A DNA stretch of 64,000 bases from Typha latifolia (lineage: Eukaryota > Streptophyta > Magnoliopsida > Poales > Typhaceae), in NCBI GenBank assembly GCA_019914945.1, contig CM034112.1, forward strand, positions 3,247,001 to 3,311,000. The letters run 5' to 3'. Of this stretch, positions 23,901 through 34,835 are shown one piece after another. Position 1 is the first letter of the stretch, and the number at the start of each line of letters is the position of its first letter. The position numbers and the translations under genes were made by a program. Under the pieces are notes generated by a model. The model had not been told where the DNA came from and made no database searches. It was given only the letters and a program-made list of their open reading frames with translations.

Positions 23901-26900
23901 CTTAAGAAAATGTTGCAAAAAAAAAAAAATTTACAAATTCAATTTTATTAGACTTCCAAGGTAACTTGATGTTAGGTCTTACTGTCCCAAGATGGGGAAA
24001 AAGCAACATTGTAGATATGACCAAGTGAGGGTAACTCCCACGAAGAACCTTTAAAGAATTATTAGAAGAGTCTGAATTGTACTAATATCAACACTAGCAA
24101 GCTTTGACCTAACATGCTCATTACCACTAAATGGTTCTATTTGGGTGTATTTTTAAGCATCCAAGGGTTGATACTGTTAGAGCAGAGGCGAAGAGTCAGA
24201 TTCGCTTTGCACCGCTTTGATTGGATTATGTTGATTTGAACTCCATGAAGTTGAAGGATTATCTTTGATCAAATTCAGATGTGATTTGAGCCAGTATGAG
24301 CTCAACTGAGCTCAAATCATTGCAATGGGTCTCATCAAATCAAAACTATCGCCAACTTTCTTAAATTCAGTCATAGTTAGGGTTTCTTGTAGCTAATTGA
24401 CTCAACCAAATATCCAACTCACTGAAGTGATCTAATTCAATATAATTATATCATAAGCAAGTCGCTTTATGACTTATAGACTCGTAAGATTCATCAGGAG
24501 AGTTTGCCACTTTCAACCCTCTCTCATTGAATCAATTTGGTATTAAAGCTTAATCGAATCCACATCTGACTCAGTTAACTGACCGGTTCAAAGTTAATTT
24601 CAATTGCACAACCTCTACTCAGACTTGAGAAGGGAGATTTTTCTAGAAGATCAAATGCCAAATTATCATTGGATGTTAATTTTTGAATCCATCTGAAACC
24701 CATTACTTCTAATACGAGGTTCTTCAAAGAATACAGTTCAAATGTCACATTGACACAAGCTTTCTCATTATATGAGTTCAACTACAACTCCTTGGAGATA
24801 AAGCTGAATCAGAGGAGAAGATTTCACATGTCTTGAGTTCATCACCTATAAATACATATCGGACTGCCCTCCCATCTACTTTTCTTAGAAAGCAAGAGAT
24901 CAAATTTTTTGACATCAGAATTTTGGATATCAAAATCTTCTTTTGGAGATCAACCAACTAACAAAGGAAGAAGGAGATAATTCAGATGTTGTTGCATCAA
25001 CCTTCAAGTCTTTTCAAGAAGGTGATCATGTGAAGATCACATAATCATTATCATGATTGAGGCTTGGAATTCTGTCTCCCTTAGCCAATATATTAAATAT
25101 CTTATAAACCTTGATCAGTTGTCAATCACACTGGAAATACCTTAATCAGTGGTCAATCGTACTATTAGACTTGGTGAAATACATTGTTAACCTTGATTGG
25201 TGGCCAATCGCATTGTAGTCTTGGTGAATCATCTTCCAATTTTGAAAGAGAGTCAATCGTGCTATTCACCTAATAACCCATCTAATTCATCTTTGTTGAG
25301 GCTTCGCATTTTGTCTTCCTTAACCAATACACCCCTTATCTTGTAATATCGTGAATGTGATAGGCACAGAATTTTGCCTTTTGCGACTTCCTTCGCCGAC
25401 TGATTCGCTTCTTGTATTACATGATTTTTATATATTGACATTGTCATCCATAAAATCTTTTCATTGCCAACTTTATTATGAATTACTATCTTCAATTCAT
25501 TAATTCTCTCACAATAACATATAAAGTTTCTGACCAGTACAGGTCTAAGGTATCAATAGACCCGAGAATAAAACTTCTTCATCTTAATTTGGATGAATAT
25601 TACTCAAACTCATATGTCTAAGTCCCATAATTTAGTGCAGTTCTTAAATTCAGTTATCTAGTACAGAACAAAACCAATGAGTCGTTCATAATGAATAACA
25701 GTTTAATTGGAGGTTGCCTCCCGAACTACAATCAAACAAGATTCTAGGAAACAGGCAATATCCCAATCCCTTGACATCTTTCTTTATTCATTACAAACCT
25801 TGAAAATGTGTCAATGGAGAAAACTTCAATTCCCTCATCCCAATGCCCAAATCTTACCCCATGGGACCATTGGTTTGAAAAGAGTTTGTAAGGAAAATCA
25901 CCATCTAAGTGATGTCTTCATTGTCTAAGTGTCGTTCACTTTAGGAATAAGGAGAATTCAAGAATAGATATTTATAATTGTTATTCCTAAAATAAGGTCT
26001 TCATTTTAGAAATAATTTCTTTGTTCACTAGTATTCTAAAATAAGAGTATAATAATTATCTTTAATATGATTAAAATAAAGGAAAAAAATAGAAAAAAAA
26101 TATCTTTTCTTTCATAAAATTACAATAAATACCCTTTGATATGATATAAAGGAGATTAGTGGAATAGATATCAAATATAAATTAGTAAGTTGGTTAGTGT
26201 CATGTATAAGATATCATTTTGATGAATAGTGTTTGTATTATAAAATACGGTTATTATGATGTTTAGTTATTATTTTAAAATAAGGAGTTATATTTCAGAA
26301 TAAGAAAAAAATTATTCCTGAAATGAACGAGAGCTAAAAGATCTTTGAGATCATTCTTAATAATGGATGCAAACTTTTGATTTAAGTCACTAAACCACAT
26401 AAAAGCTAGTGCAATGTGAGAATCAAGCATCATGATATACTTCACGGAATGTACGGCTTATGAAAATTTTGGTATCAAAGTTTCCAAGATTTTGGCTTCA
26501 ACTATCTCAAGCATATCAGTATTATTATTAATTTTGCCTTAGGACACCCATTGTCAATAAGCTAATTTCTAGTGCTGATCATGCAAGTTTGGCTTCATAC
26601 CAATTCGAGAAGGCTTGTGACAATTCCTTGAATCAAGCATCTTTTTTATTTCCCATATCTGATGCTAGGGTTCTGTCAAATATGGGCTTCAGAATTCTAG
26701 TTTTAATAGTATTGCCAGATGAATTTATCTCTTTTACTAATTAGTGAGAAAAATGTTTCCTGAGAAAAGTCATAGTGAACTGGGAAAAATAATCAGCACT
26801 ATGAAAGATAAGATCAAATCAACAAAATGTTTTTCTCACTCTTGAGAAATGCCAAAGATCCAGACATGTATCAAGAGAACAGCCTCACCTTTACTCCTTC

Positions 26901-28512
26901 ATTCTTTAATCTGTGAGCAAGCTTTCCTGCAAATTAGATTCATGTATGATGAGAAAAAAAAAAGATCTTAGCATCTAACCAAATTTGCAAATTTTGAGAT
27001 GTTATTTTATGCCTTTTTTAGTGTAAATACTTATACTGCACTAAATCACATCAAATGCAAAGCATAATCAGACAAAGTTGAAAGAATCAATTATTATAGA
27101 ATATGCTCTTGGTACAACACAACTTTTGTAGTATACTCAGATAATGTGATAGATAACTGTCTTGAAAAGTGTCGCAAAAACAACATGCAAATGCAGCACC
27201 TCCAACAAATCAAGCAAATCATGTGATATAATTAGGTATAACATCTCAGTTCCTCCGACAATAAAAAAAAATAACATGAGTACATATCTGCATGGTTTGG
27301 ATTAAGATCCCACAAAAAATGTACCATAAGAACATTTCATTATATCTACATGAAGTGGCCTTGAAAGAAAATTGCACTTTCTGAAATAGGAAACATAAGA
27401 TAAAGACAAAATGAGCAAGATTAAGAATGAATTACCAAGAGAGGTAGTCTTTCCACCTCCATTCACCCCAACAATCATGATCACAGCTGGCTTCCTGATA
27501 TCACAAGGACATCAAAACCTCCGCAGTTTAAAGCCAATAAGTTAGAATAGAATATGAGTTAAATACAGAACAAAGACCCAGATAGGCTAGAAGGAAAAAC
27601 CTGAACCCTAGCTGAAGCTCTGTCTTGCTTCCTTTGCTTGTCAACAACTCAAGAACACTCCTTTTCAATGCTTCCTACACAATCAATATCCCTCATTAAC
27701 ACCCATCATCCAGTTTCGTGATGAAATATCGAGAATGAGTCGAAGCCTTTCATGGTACTGTTGGGCCTAATCAGTACATACAGTGAAAATAATTTTTTAC
27801 CACAAGTTTGCTAAGCACTCTAAGAGAGAGTTTATGAGAAATTTCTCCATTGATGGTGGTTTTAATGAGATCTTGCGGTTTTCTCTATAAATGGAAACTT
27901 CCCAAACACTTCATATTAGGTATCAAGGATGCACACATCATAAACCACATCATATCATTACGAGGTAATGATAGAAGAGGCACAAAAACTCAAAAGGTAT
28001 TAAAATTTGCTACCTTTATCTCAGTTCCCGACTTGAGCTTCCCCGCCGATATGTCGTCCCTCAAGCTATCCACAATCTTCATAGAAATTCTGGGCCCAAA
28101 GTCCGACACCAGCAACGCCTACACAAAGATCGACAAAAAAAAAAAAAGATGAGACTCCAAAAACAAAATTCGCCATCCTTGTGATAAAATTGGGGATTTG
28201 GAGGACCTCTTCGAGCTCATCGAGCACACGGTCAGTGTCGGCGAGGTTCCAGTAAAGCAGGAGCTCATCAACGACAGCGAGGTTCTCGCGGGTCTTGGAG
28301 AAGCCGGAGAAGATCTTCTCGACGTCGCTCTTCGCCTTCTCCTTGATGAGCCGGCCCAGCCTCGTGAAGAACCCGGTTTGGCCGGCGGCGGAGCACGTGA
28401 ACCGAGGGGAGCCGCCAGTTCGCCGTAGGAGGAGGGAGGCAGAAGGAGATTTGGAAGAAGGAGGAGAAGATGAGAGGACGAAGAGGAGCCGCGAGGAAGC
28501 AGCGGCGGCCAT
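20936..28512 (-). CDS. FTSY: Chloroplast SRP receptor cpFtsY
   Basis: Eleven exons on the minus strand (28512-28207, 28118-28014, 27674-27601, 27494-27436, 26926-26889, 23826-23706, 23611-23543, 23471-23389, 21972-21904, 21237-21175, 21049-20936) give 366 residues, the usual plastid FtsY length. The GTPase docks cpSRP with its light-harvesting proteins at the thylakoid and hands them to ALB3. Residues 1 to about 41 are Ser/Arg/Ala-rich and acid-free, like a plastid transit peptide. An N domain follows, then the G domain: GVNGGGKT at 171-178, DTFRAAASEQ at 201-210, DTSGR at 254-258, TKLD at 318-321, with terminal NAIFS. Exon 7 must begin at 23611 to restore SVLSQAVKK; the nearby AG at 23601 would break frame. 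Intron 5 (3062 bp) contains a MITE and retroelement-like DNA. It is divergent from HSFB2. Confidence 0.95.
24175..25560. repeat. Probable retroelement-derived DNA in cpFtsY intron 5
   Basis: The block starts TGTTAGAGCAG and has several LTR-like traits: a TATA-like CTATAAATACATA at about 24846, a degenerate primer-binding-site-like TTGGTATTAAAGCTTAA near 24537 (compare TTGGTATCAGAGC, the initiator-Met complement), and three imperfect ~50-bp repeats built on TTGAT(C/T)(A/G)GTGG(T/C)CAATCG at about 25110-25265. No element ends with a matched duplication were found and no polyprotein is present. It may be a decayed copia-like fragment. Confidence 0.35.
25929..26334 (+). mobile_element. PIF/Harbinger-type MITE (copy B)
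   Basis: The 406-bp element is flanked by TAA on both sides (25926-25928 and 26335-26337). Its inverted ends are GTGTCGTTCACTTTAGGAATAA and, read from the right, GCTCTCGTTCATTTCAGGAATA. A 3-bp TAA duplication with such ends is characteristic of the PIF/Harbinger (Tourist) group. The inside is AT-rich and non-coding. It lies in cpFtsY intron 5 and is collinear with the inverted copy at 11542-11940. Confidence 0.75.
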
Positions 28513-28731
28513 TCGTCTCTTTCGAGCTCGTTCTCGGCCTCCTCGCCTTTGGAGGATGGCTTCGTGGTGGTAAATTGTGAGGTGGGAATTTAGTTTGGAA
28601 ACGGATGAGCTGGGGACTTGCGGGTCGGATCGTGCAACTTGGTGATATCCGTATCTACTTTTCTCATTTGCGAGCAATTATTGTATATATGGCCTCGTAT
28701 AATATATTTTTAAGAATAACTTTACATACAT

Positions 28732-28735
<4 letters not shown>

Positions 28736-28773
<38 letters not shown>
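28736..28773. repeat. AT dinucleotide microsatellite
   Basis: An uninterrupted AT run of about 38 bp lies between the cpFtsY 5' side and the LINE. Similar AT runs occur near 32040-32060, 32460-32485 and 32876-32904. They show nothing beyond simple sequence. Confidence 0.9.
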
Positions 28774-28774
<1 letters not shown>

Positions 28775-28820
28775 AGAAAAAATAGGTCAGACCTGATTAT
28801 ATTATTGAGTCAAAGGTAGT

Positions 28821-28831
28821 GTAAGGGAGTA
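28821..28831. repeat. LINE target-site duplication, poly(A) side
   Basis: GTAAGGGAGTA here is identical to 30411-30421. It directly abuts a run of 12 T (28832-28843), the poly(A) tail of the minus-strand LINE. Such duplications of variable length arise in target-primed reverse transcription. Confidence 0.85.
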
Positions 28832-30410
28832 TTTTTTTTTTTTGAGTGCAAAGAGCTAAGGTCAGCTATTTATTAAATTTTGCCGCCACGTGTCAGTGTC
28901 GGCAGTTAAAAGCTTACATAGTTCCAGTGGAGCGTTGCTTAGACGCTCCACTTGGCAGTAACCCGATGCCACACTGGCCCTCGCCGCCGCCCGATCCGCC
29001 GACCGAGTTGGCTTCTCTCCCCACGTGGGATAACCGGACCTCACCAACGCCATTGGCGAGCTCCGCACATTCGCGCGCCAGGTTACGGACGCGCCATGGC
29101 CCGAGCTCCGGCTGCTGCAAGCATCTGATGGCCTCGGTGCAGTCCGACTCTATCTCGAGTCGAGAGCCTCTTCTCGCCATCTTCAACGCCAGTCTAATGG
29201 CCCAGAGTTCCGTTTGGAGCGCCGAGGTACCCGGGCACGGCTCCCATCCCGCCTGAAGAAACTCTCCATCGGCATTTCGAAATATGGCCACTGCTCCGCC
29301 TTGGGGCGCGCCTGCTTTCAGTGCTCCGTCAGTGTTGGCTTTGCTCCAGCCCGGCTCCGGCGGTTCCCAGGGCTTCCTTATCTTCCTTGGCTTCGGGTTC
29401 TTCTTTTTGTTTACGCACCGATACTCCTCCGCCATTTCGACCGCGGCCCGGACCACGGCTAGTTCCGGCGACCGCTTTCCTCTAAACACAACTCCGTTTC
29501 TGCTTTTCCACAGTGACCACAGCGTGCATGCTATTAAACCTTTTGCCCGTCCATCCTCCTCCGCGCTTGCGTTCCACGCTTTGGTGATCCATTCTTGATC
29601 GATCTCCGCAGTCTCCAGCCTCTCTCTGGTGCCCAGGGTTTTCCATACCTCCTTGCTGTATCTGCACGAGAACAGGAGGTGCTCACTTGTCTCACTGAAC
29701 AGACCGCACATGGCGCAAGGATCCTCGGGGCCAATGTGCAAGTAGTGGAGGTACGCTCGCGTTGGGAGCCTACCCCATAGGAGCTTCCAGCAGAATACTC
29801 TGATCCTCGGAGCCACCTGCAGTTGCCAGAGGTTACTCCACCCTGCCTAGAGTTGGTCGCTCTGAGGAAGCAGGGACTGGTATATCGCCTTAACCGAAGG
29901 CGTCCCCCTTGGGTGCGGCCACCAGATCCATCTGTCCTCACTGGTGGCGGCACCCATGGGGAAGGTTGCGATCTCGAAGGCCAGCTCCATTCCTGCCTCT
30001 CTGACCAAAATCCCCAGATTCCTTTGGTGTTCGCAGGTGAGGTCTGCCACCCTCAGGTTTTCTTCCATTAGCCTAGGTGCCAGGACCCTTGGCAGTCTGG
30101 ACCACGGGACCTCATGCAGCCATGGATCGAAAGCGGCGCGAGTGCCTTTGCCATTCCCTATCATCACTCGGCATCCCATTCTTAGCTGAGAAGCTGTTTT
30201 GGTGAGAGCTCGCCACATCCAGGATGGTTGGTGGGTCTTCGTCATCTCCCACGGGTGCAGTCTCCCGTATTTGGCCTGCATTATGTTAATCCATGGCGCC
30301 TGCTCCCTATTTAGCATTTTGAACACCAGCTTACCCAGGTGGGTAGTTCTGGCTTCTCTAAGTCGCTGGACACCGAGACCACCCTGGCGCTTGGCCTGCG
30401 TCACCGTAGC
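28832..30410 (-). mobile_element. 5'-truncated LINE (non-LTR retrotransposon)
   Basis: A 1579-bp insertion on the minus strand is bounded by the 11-bp duplication GTAAGGGAGTA (28821-28831 and 30411-30421) and ends with a 12-nt poly(A) tail at the low-coordinate side. It encodes only the C-terminal part of a plant LINE protein: the region after the reverse transcriptase core, the zf-RVT domain and an RNase H domain. Endonuclease and catalytic RT motifs are missing, as expected from 5' truncation. GC content is far above the flanks, suggesting fairly recent arrival. It sits between the divergent genes cpFtsY and HSFB2. Confidence 0.92.
28914..30410 (-). pseudogene. LINE ORF2 C-terminal remnant: zf-RVT and RNase H
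   Basis: The frame is open from the insertion edge (30410) and runs through QAKRQGGLGV and PWINIMQAKYG to a single in-frame TAG at 29849-29847. It continues in the same frame with APRIRVFCWKLLWGRLPTR, the zinc-binding part (PCAMCGLFSETSEHLLFSC) and an RNase H domain with ANTDGALK, ALQTELWAIRLA, EIESDCTEAI and HVGREAN. Just after REAN the family pattern (SADRAAARA) continues in another frame, so one short indel is inferred near 29000. One nonsense codon and one frameshift leave it non-functional. Confidence 0.85.
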
Positions 30411-30421
30411 GTAAGGGAGTA
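30411..30421. repeat. LINE target-site duplication, 5' side
   Basis: The second copy of GTAAGGGAGTA joins the truncated 5' end of the LINE. The match to 28821-28831 is exact over 11 bp. Confidence 0.85.
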
Positions 30422-32857
30422 GGGAGATCGGTTACAGAAAGAAGATTCCAGAAAAAGCCTCAAACGATACTTGGGAAGATGGAGGAGGAGGTTTTCTTCT
30501 ACTTCCAAATTTGAGCGGTTCTTTAGTGCCATAGACTTAATTCTTTATCAATTAGATACTAACTGTTAAGATCTTTAAAAGTAATAGGAATAAAAATATT
30601 ACTATTTCAGTAGGTAATTTTTTTAAGATATATAATCTTACATATTATTTTTTGATAATTATATTTTCTTAATATTTTATCAAGTAAAAGACATATATAT
30701 CATTAACTGAGAGTAATGTACATATTATTTTTTATTATTTACATATATCTCCCATTAGTTTAAGATTGATTTAAATTAAATTTTAATAGATAGAGATAGA
30801 GAATTATATTTAAATTGAAGTTTATCTCCAAATAATCAAATTTAAATTATTTAATATTAAATGATATCTCCTATAATTAAGGTATAATTATATTTAAGAC
30901 ATAAATCTTAACAGAAGAAAAAAAAAGTGTTGAGCGTTCTTTTCTATCGTAAAGTTAATTGTTTATCAATTAGTTTGATAAAGATCTAATAGTTAAGATC
31001 TTCAAGGGTATAATAAAAAAATTAGGAAGTTAGACACACGTAATTAAATCTAACGCGGTTTTGGAACCGGTACTGGATATAAAAACTGACTATTATAGCC
31101 GTTGGATTAAGATTTTAATTTTTAAAGCCGCATCGAAATATTTGCCTCCAAATTTTTCTAAAGGAACCGTGCACGAAAAATAGCCTTGTGGCCCTCCTTC
31201 TTGAAAACCTAATGTTCTTCTTCTCATTCAACAAAAGACATTAGAACATATCAAAAATGTGGTATATGGCCTGTAGGAGCCTCGATTATAAAGTCGTTGT
31301 CCTCTAAGAGGTCCAGTAATCTAAGAGCGACGACAGAATATACAGACGGCAACCCTAAGTTGGAAAGAAGGAATCTCATAAGAGCTCGAGCATGTACACT
31401 CAAGAATATATAAAGAGATTTTGTCATCATCTCACAACAAAAGAGGCAAGGAAAAAGGCCCATGGGAGGAGTCTCCTATATGAACTTTGCGAAGAATAAT
31501 TAACTAGAGGGAAAAAAAAATTCATCTTTGATGGTAATACTAGAGCAGTAAGGAGTTGAGGCTTTTGCAAAGTGCTATCACCTAGTTGAACTTGATTAAG
31601 GTGTCACCATCCATTCCGTGGGCCAAGGGCCGGCGGCAGACGGGAGGAGAAGCGGAAGGCCCTAGGAAGTGAGTTTGAAAGAGATCATCACTACCTCAAT
31701 GGTCAATCTAGAACCCCCACTTCTCGGGTTAAAGGAGAAGCCAATAATAGCACACACCTTGCCAAGGAGGAAGACCTCCTCAAGTTTTATATGCTACTGA
31801 GTTGACCCAACCTATTATGTAAGCAGATTTTGTCCCACTCAACTTGCAATGGAAGCTTGAAATCGATGCCACCAAGCCTCAGTGTTTTGAGTCAGCACAA
31901 AATAATGATCACCTTAAATATTCAAGAATATAAATGTCAATTACCATATTGTCCTGTAAGATGTATTCGTTTGCGAAGCACGTATAAGAAAATAATAATT
32001 CAAGAATAAATACATCTTATTGCATAAGTATCGGATACCATATATATATATATATATAGGATAAGAATTATTTGCATATATATATATATATAAGAAAAAT
32101 ATTTGGAGAGACTAGAAAATATCCCGTACTATGGCTAGGAATTACATACACCGCTGAAAATATCTCTTACTATTTGTATAATGTAGAAGGTAATATATAC
32201 TTGTGCTAGATTAAGGAACTTTTATCAACAAAAAAATAATTAAGAGACAAATTATGCATTTATTTTCTTCTATAATTAAATATATTTTATCCCATATACT
32301 TAAGCCTAAAGATAGTCCAATGTGGACAATGTTAGGTGTTTAAACAATAATTTTTTATATATTTGGCTTTACTCTTCCTCATAATATTACATTTTTTTTA
32401 ATAATTGAATACCTATTTATTTATTGCATTTCATTTTAGTATTACGACCTAACACAAAACATATATATATATATATATATATATAAGAAAAATGCCCCTC
32501 TAAGCCATAGATTAAAATGAGCAAAACACTGTCCATGAATTATCTTATTTTTCAACTAAATGAAGTCATATATATTTAGAGAAAATGCATCTTACCTTAT
32601 AGTGGTTAGGCCAACAATATAACTCCCAAAAAATTTCTTGGTCTCACTTAATCCTTTATAGCTCTAATCTTTATGTGTCAATTAACTTTTATATCCAAAA
32701 CTAACAGTTAAGATAATTGTTAATTAAAATTATCAAACTTCTAATAATTTTGCCACTTATATAATCTTTTTTTTTTTAAAAAAAGAGTTGCAATGTTTGA
32801 AAATTTAAAGTGAGAAAATTCTGAGATAAAAGAAACATAAGACTAAAATACTTGTAC

Positions 32858-32906
<49 letters not shown>

Positions 32907-33426
32907 TTCCAATTAGTTGTTGTAAAACAAAAGGTAAATTTTGGTCTTCTTGTGTTAAAATTAACATATGCTAGACAGTTGTATTATAAGCTAGAACTAT
33001 AAGAAAATTAATTAACACAAACAAAAGTCTAGAAAGACAATCCAAATTTTAGCCTAATCGCATAAATATAATTATATTTCTTCCTAGATTCTAACATTTT
33101 TATCTTGATATTTTAAATTGCATGAAGAAAAAGAAGGTAAATCAATAGAAGCAAGGTCAAGAGGTAAGAAGGGTTGGTGTATGTATATATACATGATACT
33201 AACTAAGAAAGGTTAGAATCTCTCTAAGAGGGAATATCCATCAAGGCATTATTCCATTTTGCCCTATTTACCAAAGTGCAGAGTACCTACCAGAGACAGA
33301 GAGCTATTATAATGTTTCATTGACTGCAAACTTAGTCCTATACGAGTTTGTAAGCTCATCTATTTTTCTTATAGACATGCAAAATAGACTATTTAAAAGA
33401 AAATTGCTAAATTCCTATCAAACTTA
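30422..33426. other. Intergenic region, repeats only
   Basis: No gene is recognised. Two related stretches, about 30515-30590 and 30935-31015, share GAGCG(G)TTCTTT, TTTATCAATTAG and GTTAAGATCTT and look like a direct duplication about 420 bp apart. A more GC-balanced block at about 31160-31880 has no readable protein and may be retroelement debris. The rest is AT-rich with several AT microsatellites. Confidence 0.55.
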
Positions 33427-33823
33427 GCCCCATTTACTTGTGAAATCAAAATAATCTTTTTCTAAGATCAGTATGTGTAATAACTAAATAACAACTTTAG
33501 CTTCTTCTGCTATACTAACTTATCATTTTCTCTTTTTTTATTTCATGCAACTTTTATAAATTAATTTAATAAATTATTCTTTTATCTCTAGATTAGACAT
33601 ACTTTGCATCCAAGACTATTTTCGTCGTTTGGTTTAAAATATTATCGATTCTCTTTATTATTTTAATATCTAATTTTATGTCACGTTAAATATAATTATT
33701 ACTTGTTATACTAGTATTTAACTAAACAATAGAATAGCTTACGGTGATTTAGCTTATTTTTTCTAGCATTAAAAATTAGAATCCTTCTTCTATAATTAGC
33801 CTTATTCCACAAGTGAAGGGGGC
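33427..33823. mobile_element. MITE with GCCCC-type inverted ends
   Basis: About 397 bp have inverted ends: GCCCCATTTACTTGTGAAAT at the left and, from the right, GCCCCCTTCACTTGTGGAAT. TTA precedes the left end, and TTA follows one base after the right end, which fits a slightly damaged PIF/Harbinger duplication. The interior matches 3766-4105. It is non-coding. Confidence 0.65.
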
Positions 33824-34040
33824 ATTAAATTTTAACTATTTTAAGTATGCCAAATTTGTTTGAAACTTATATAAGATTAAGTGAGTTATAGAACCGCTGA
33901 CTGAAATAATAACTTCTAAATATAAATCGTTAACTTGATTTACTGCTTATTTGAAAATTTAAAAATCATAATAAAGTATCTCAAAATTTAGTGTTTTTTT
34001 TAGTAATCATTAAATATTTCTAGTGTAAATATTTTAGGGA

Positions 34041-34281
34041 TTTTTATAAATCACGTCTAATATTTTATCTATTTTGTGATTCACATTCGTCTTTAAGGAC
34101 TTTATAATTCGACCCCTCATTTTTTTTTTATAATTCTCATTTAACATATTGACGTTATTTTGATTAGTTATTATCGACCAAATTATCAAAATACCTTTAT
34201 TATTTTCCCTCGTTTTCATCGCTTTCGCCGTCTGAGTGTGAATCATAATATAAGAAAAATGTAAGGTGTAATTTATAAAAA
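34041..34281. repeat. Small fold-back element
   Basis: The left end (TTTTTATAAATCACG to GTGATTCACATTCGTC, about 34041-34092) is mirrored by the right end (about 34229-34281), whose reverse complement reads TTTTTATAAATTACACC to ATGATTCACACTCAG. The arms are near 50 bp with mismatches. It lies in the upstream flank of HSFB2. Related wording (CACCCTAT and TTTATAA tracts) occurs at 45600-45720 and 47255-47652. Confidence 0.55.
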
Positions 34282-34467
34282 TTTTATTATTTTGAAGTGT
34301 AACTAGATGCTAATTTGTTCAAAAATTCGCCCGTCATTATTGAGCTCGCACGGCCAACACCAACCTTATCGCTTCTGTCACTTTCCAAACCACCAATTCT
34401 CGACACGTACGCGCGACTGCACGTAAACTACTCCCCGACCCGAACCTTCCACCGGAAACTACGAATC

Positions 34468-34795
34468 GAAGCTTCTCGCACTTTCCCCTCGCACCCATCC
34501 AATCCACCGCATAAACTTCTACTATGCAATCACCTCTGTGGCTCCATCATCGACCAGCATCCCCATCGCCACTAAGATCATACGGCAGACACTATAACCC
34601 GCATAAGTAAGTAATTTATGCGGTCACTGGCAGTAAAAGTCCGCGAGTTGCCCTTCCGTGTACGGGTGGGTGGTCGACTTTCTCCTCCGCTCTTTCTTCC
34701 ACCACCCTTTCCATTCTTTCCCACTCAAGAGCTCACCTTTTTTTTTTCTTTCCATTTTTTTTATGATAACAACCTTGGAGACTTCTAGAAACTTT
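34468..34795 (+). promoter_or_regulatory. Heat-shock elements upstream of HSFB2
   Basis: TTCTAGAAACTTT at 34783-34795 reads as TTC-nn-GAA-nn-TTt, nearly three perfect alternating heat-shock units, 41 bp before the ATG. GAAGCTTC at 34468-34475 gives a further two-unit site. HSF proteins bind such arrays and class B HSF genes are commonly heat-induced, so auto- or cross-regulation is likely. The proximal site may be inside the transcribed leader because the start site is not visible. Confidence 0.55.
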
Positions 34796-34835
34796 TAAAA
34801 TCTCCTCGCCTTCCTCCTCCCTTCCTCTATCTCAT

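Noticed and set aside
24175..25519. Solo copia LTR with TGTTA...TAACA ends
   Set aside because: The flanking five bases do not match and the primer-site-like motif lies inside, so the ends are not credible; kept only as retroelement-like DNA.
34315..34575. 86-codon frame upstream of HSFB2, possible upstream ORF
   Set aside because: It begins with TTG, has no ATG, ends 260 bp before the gene and resembles nothing known.
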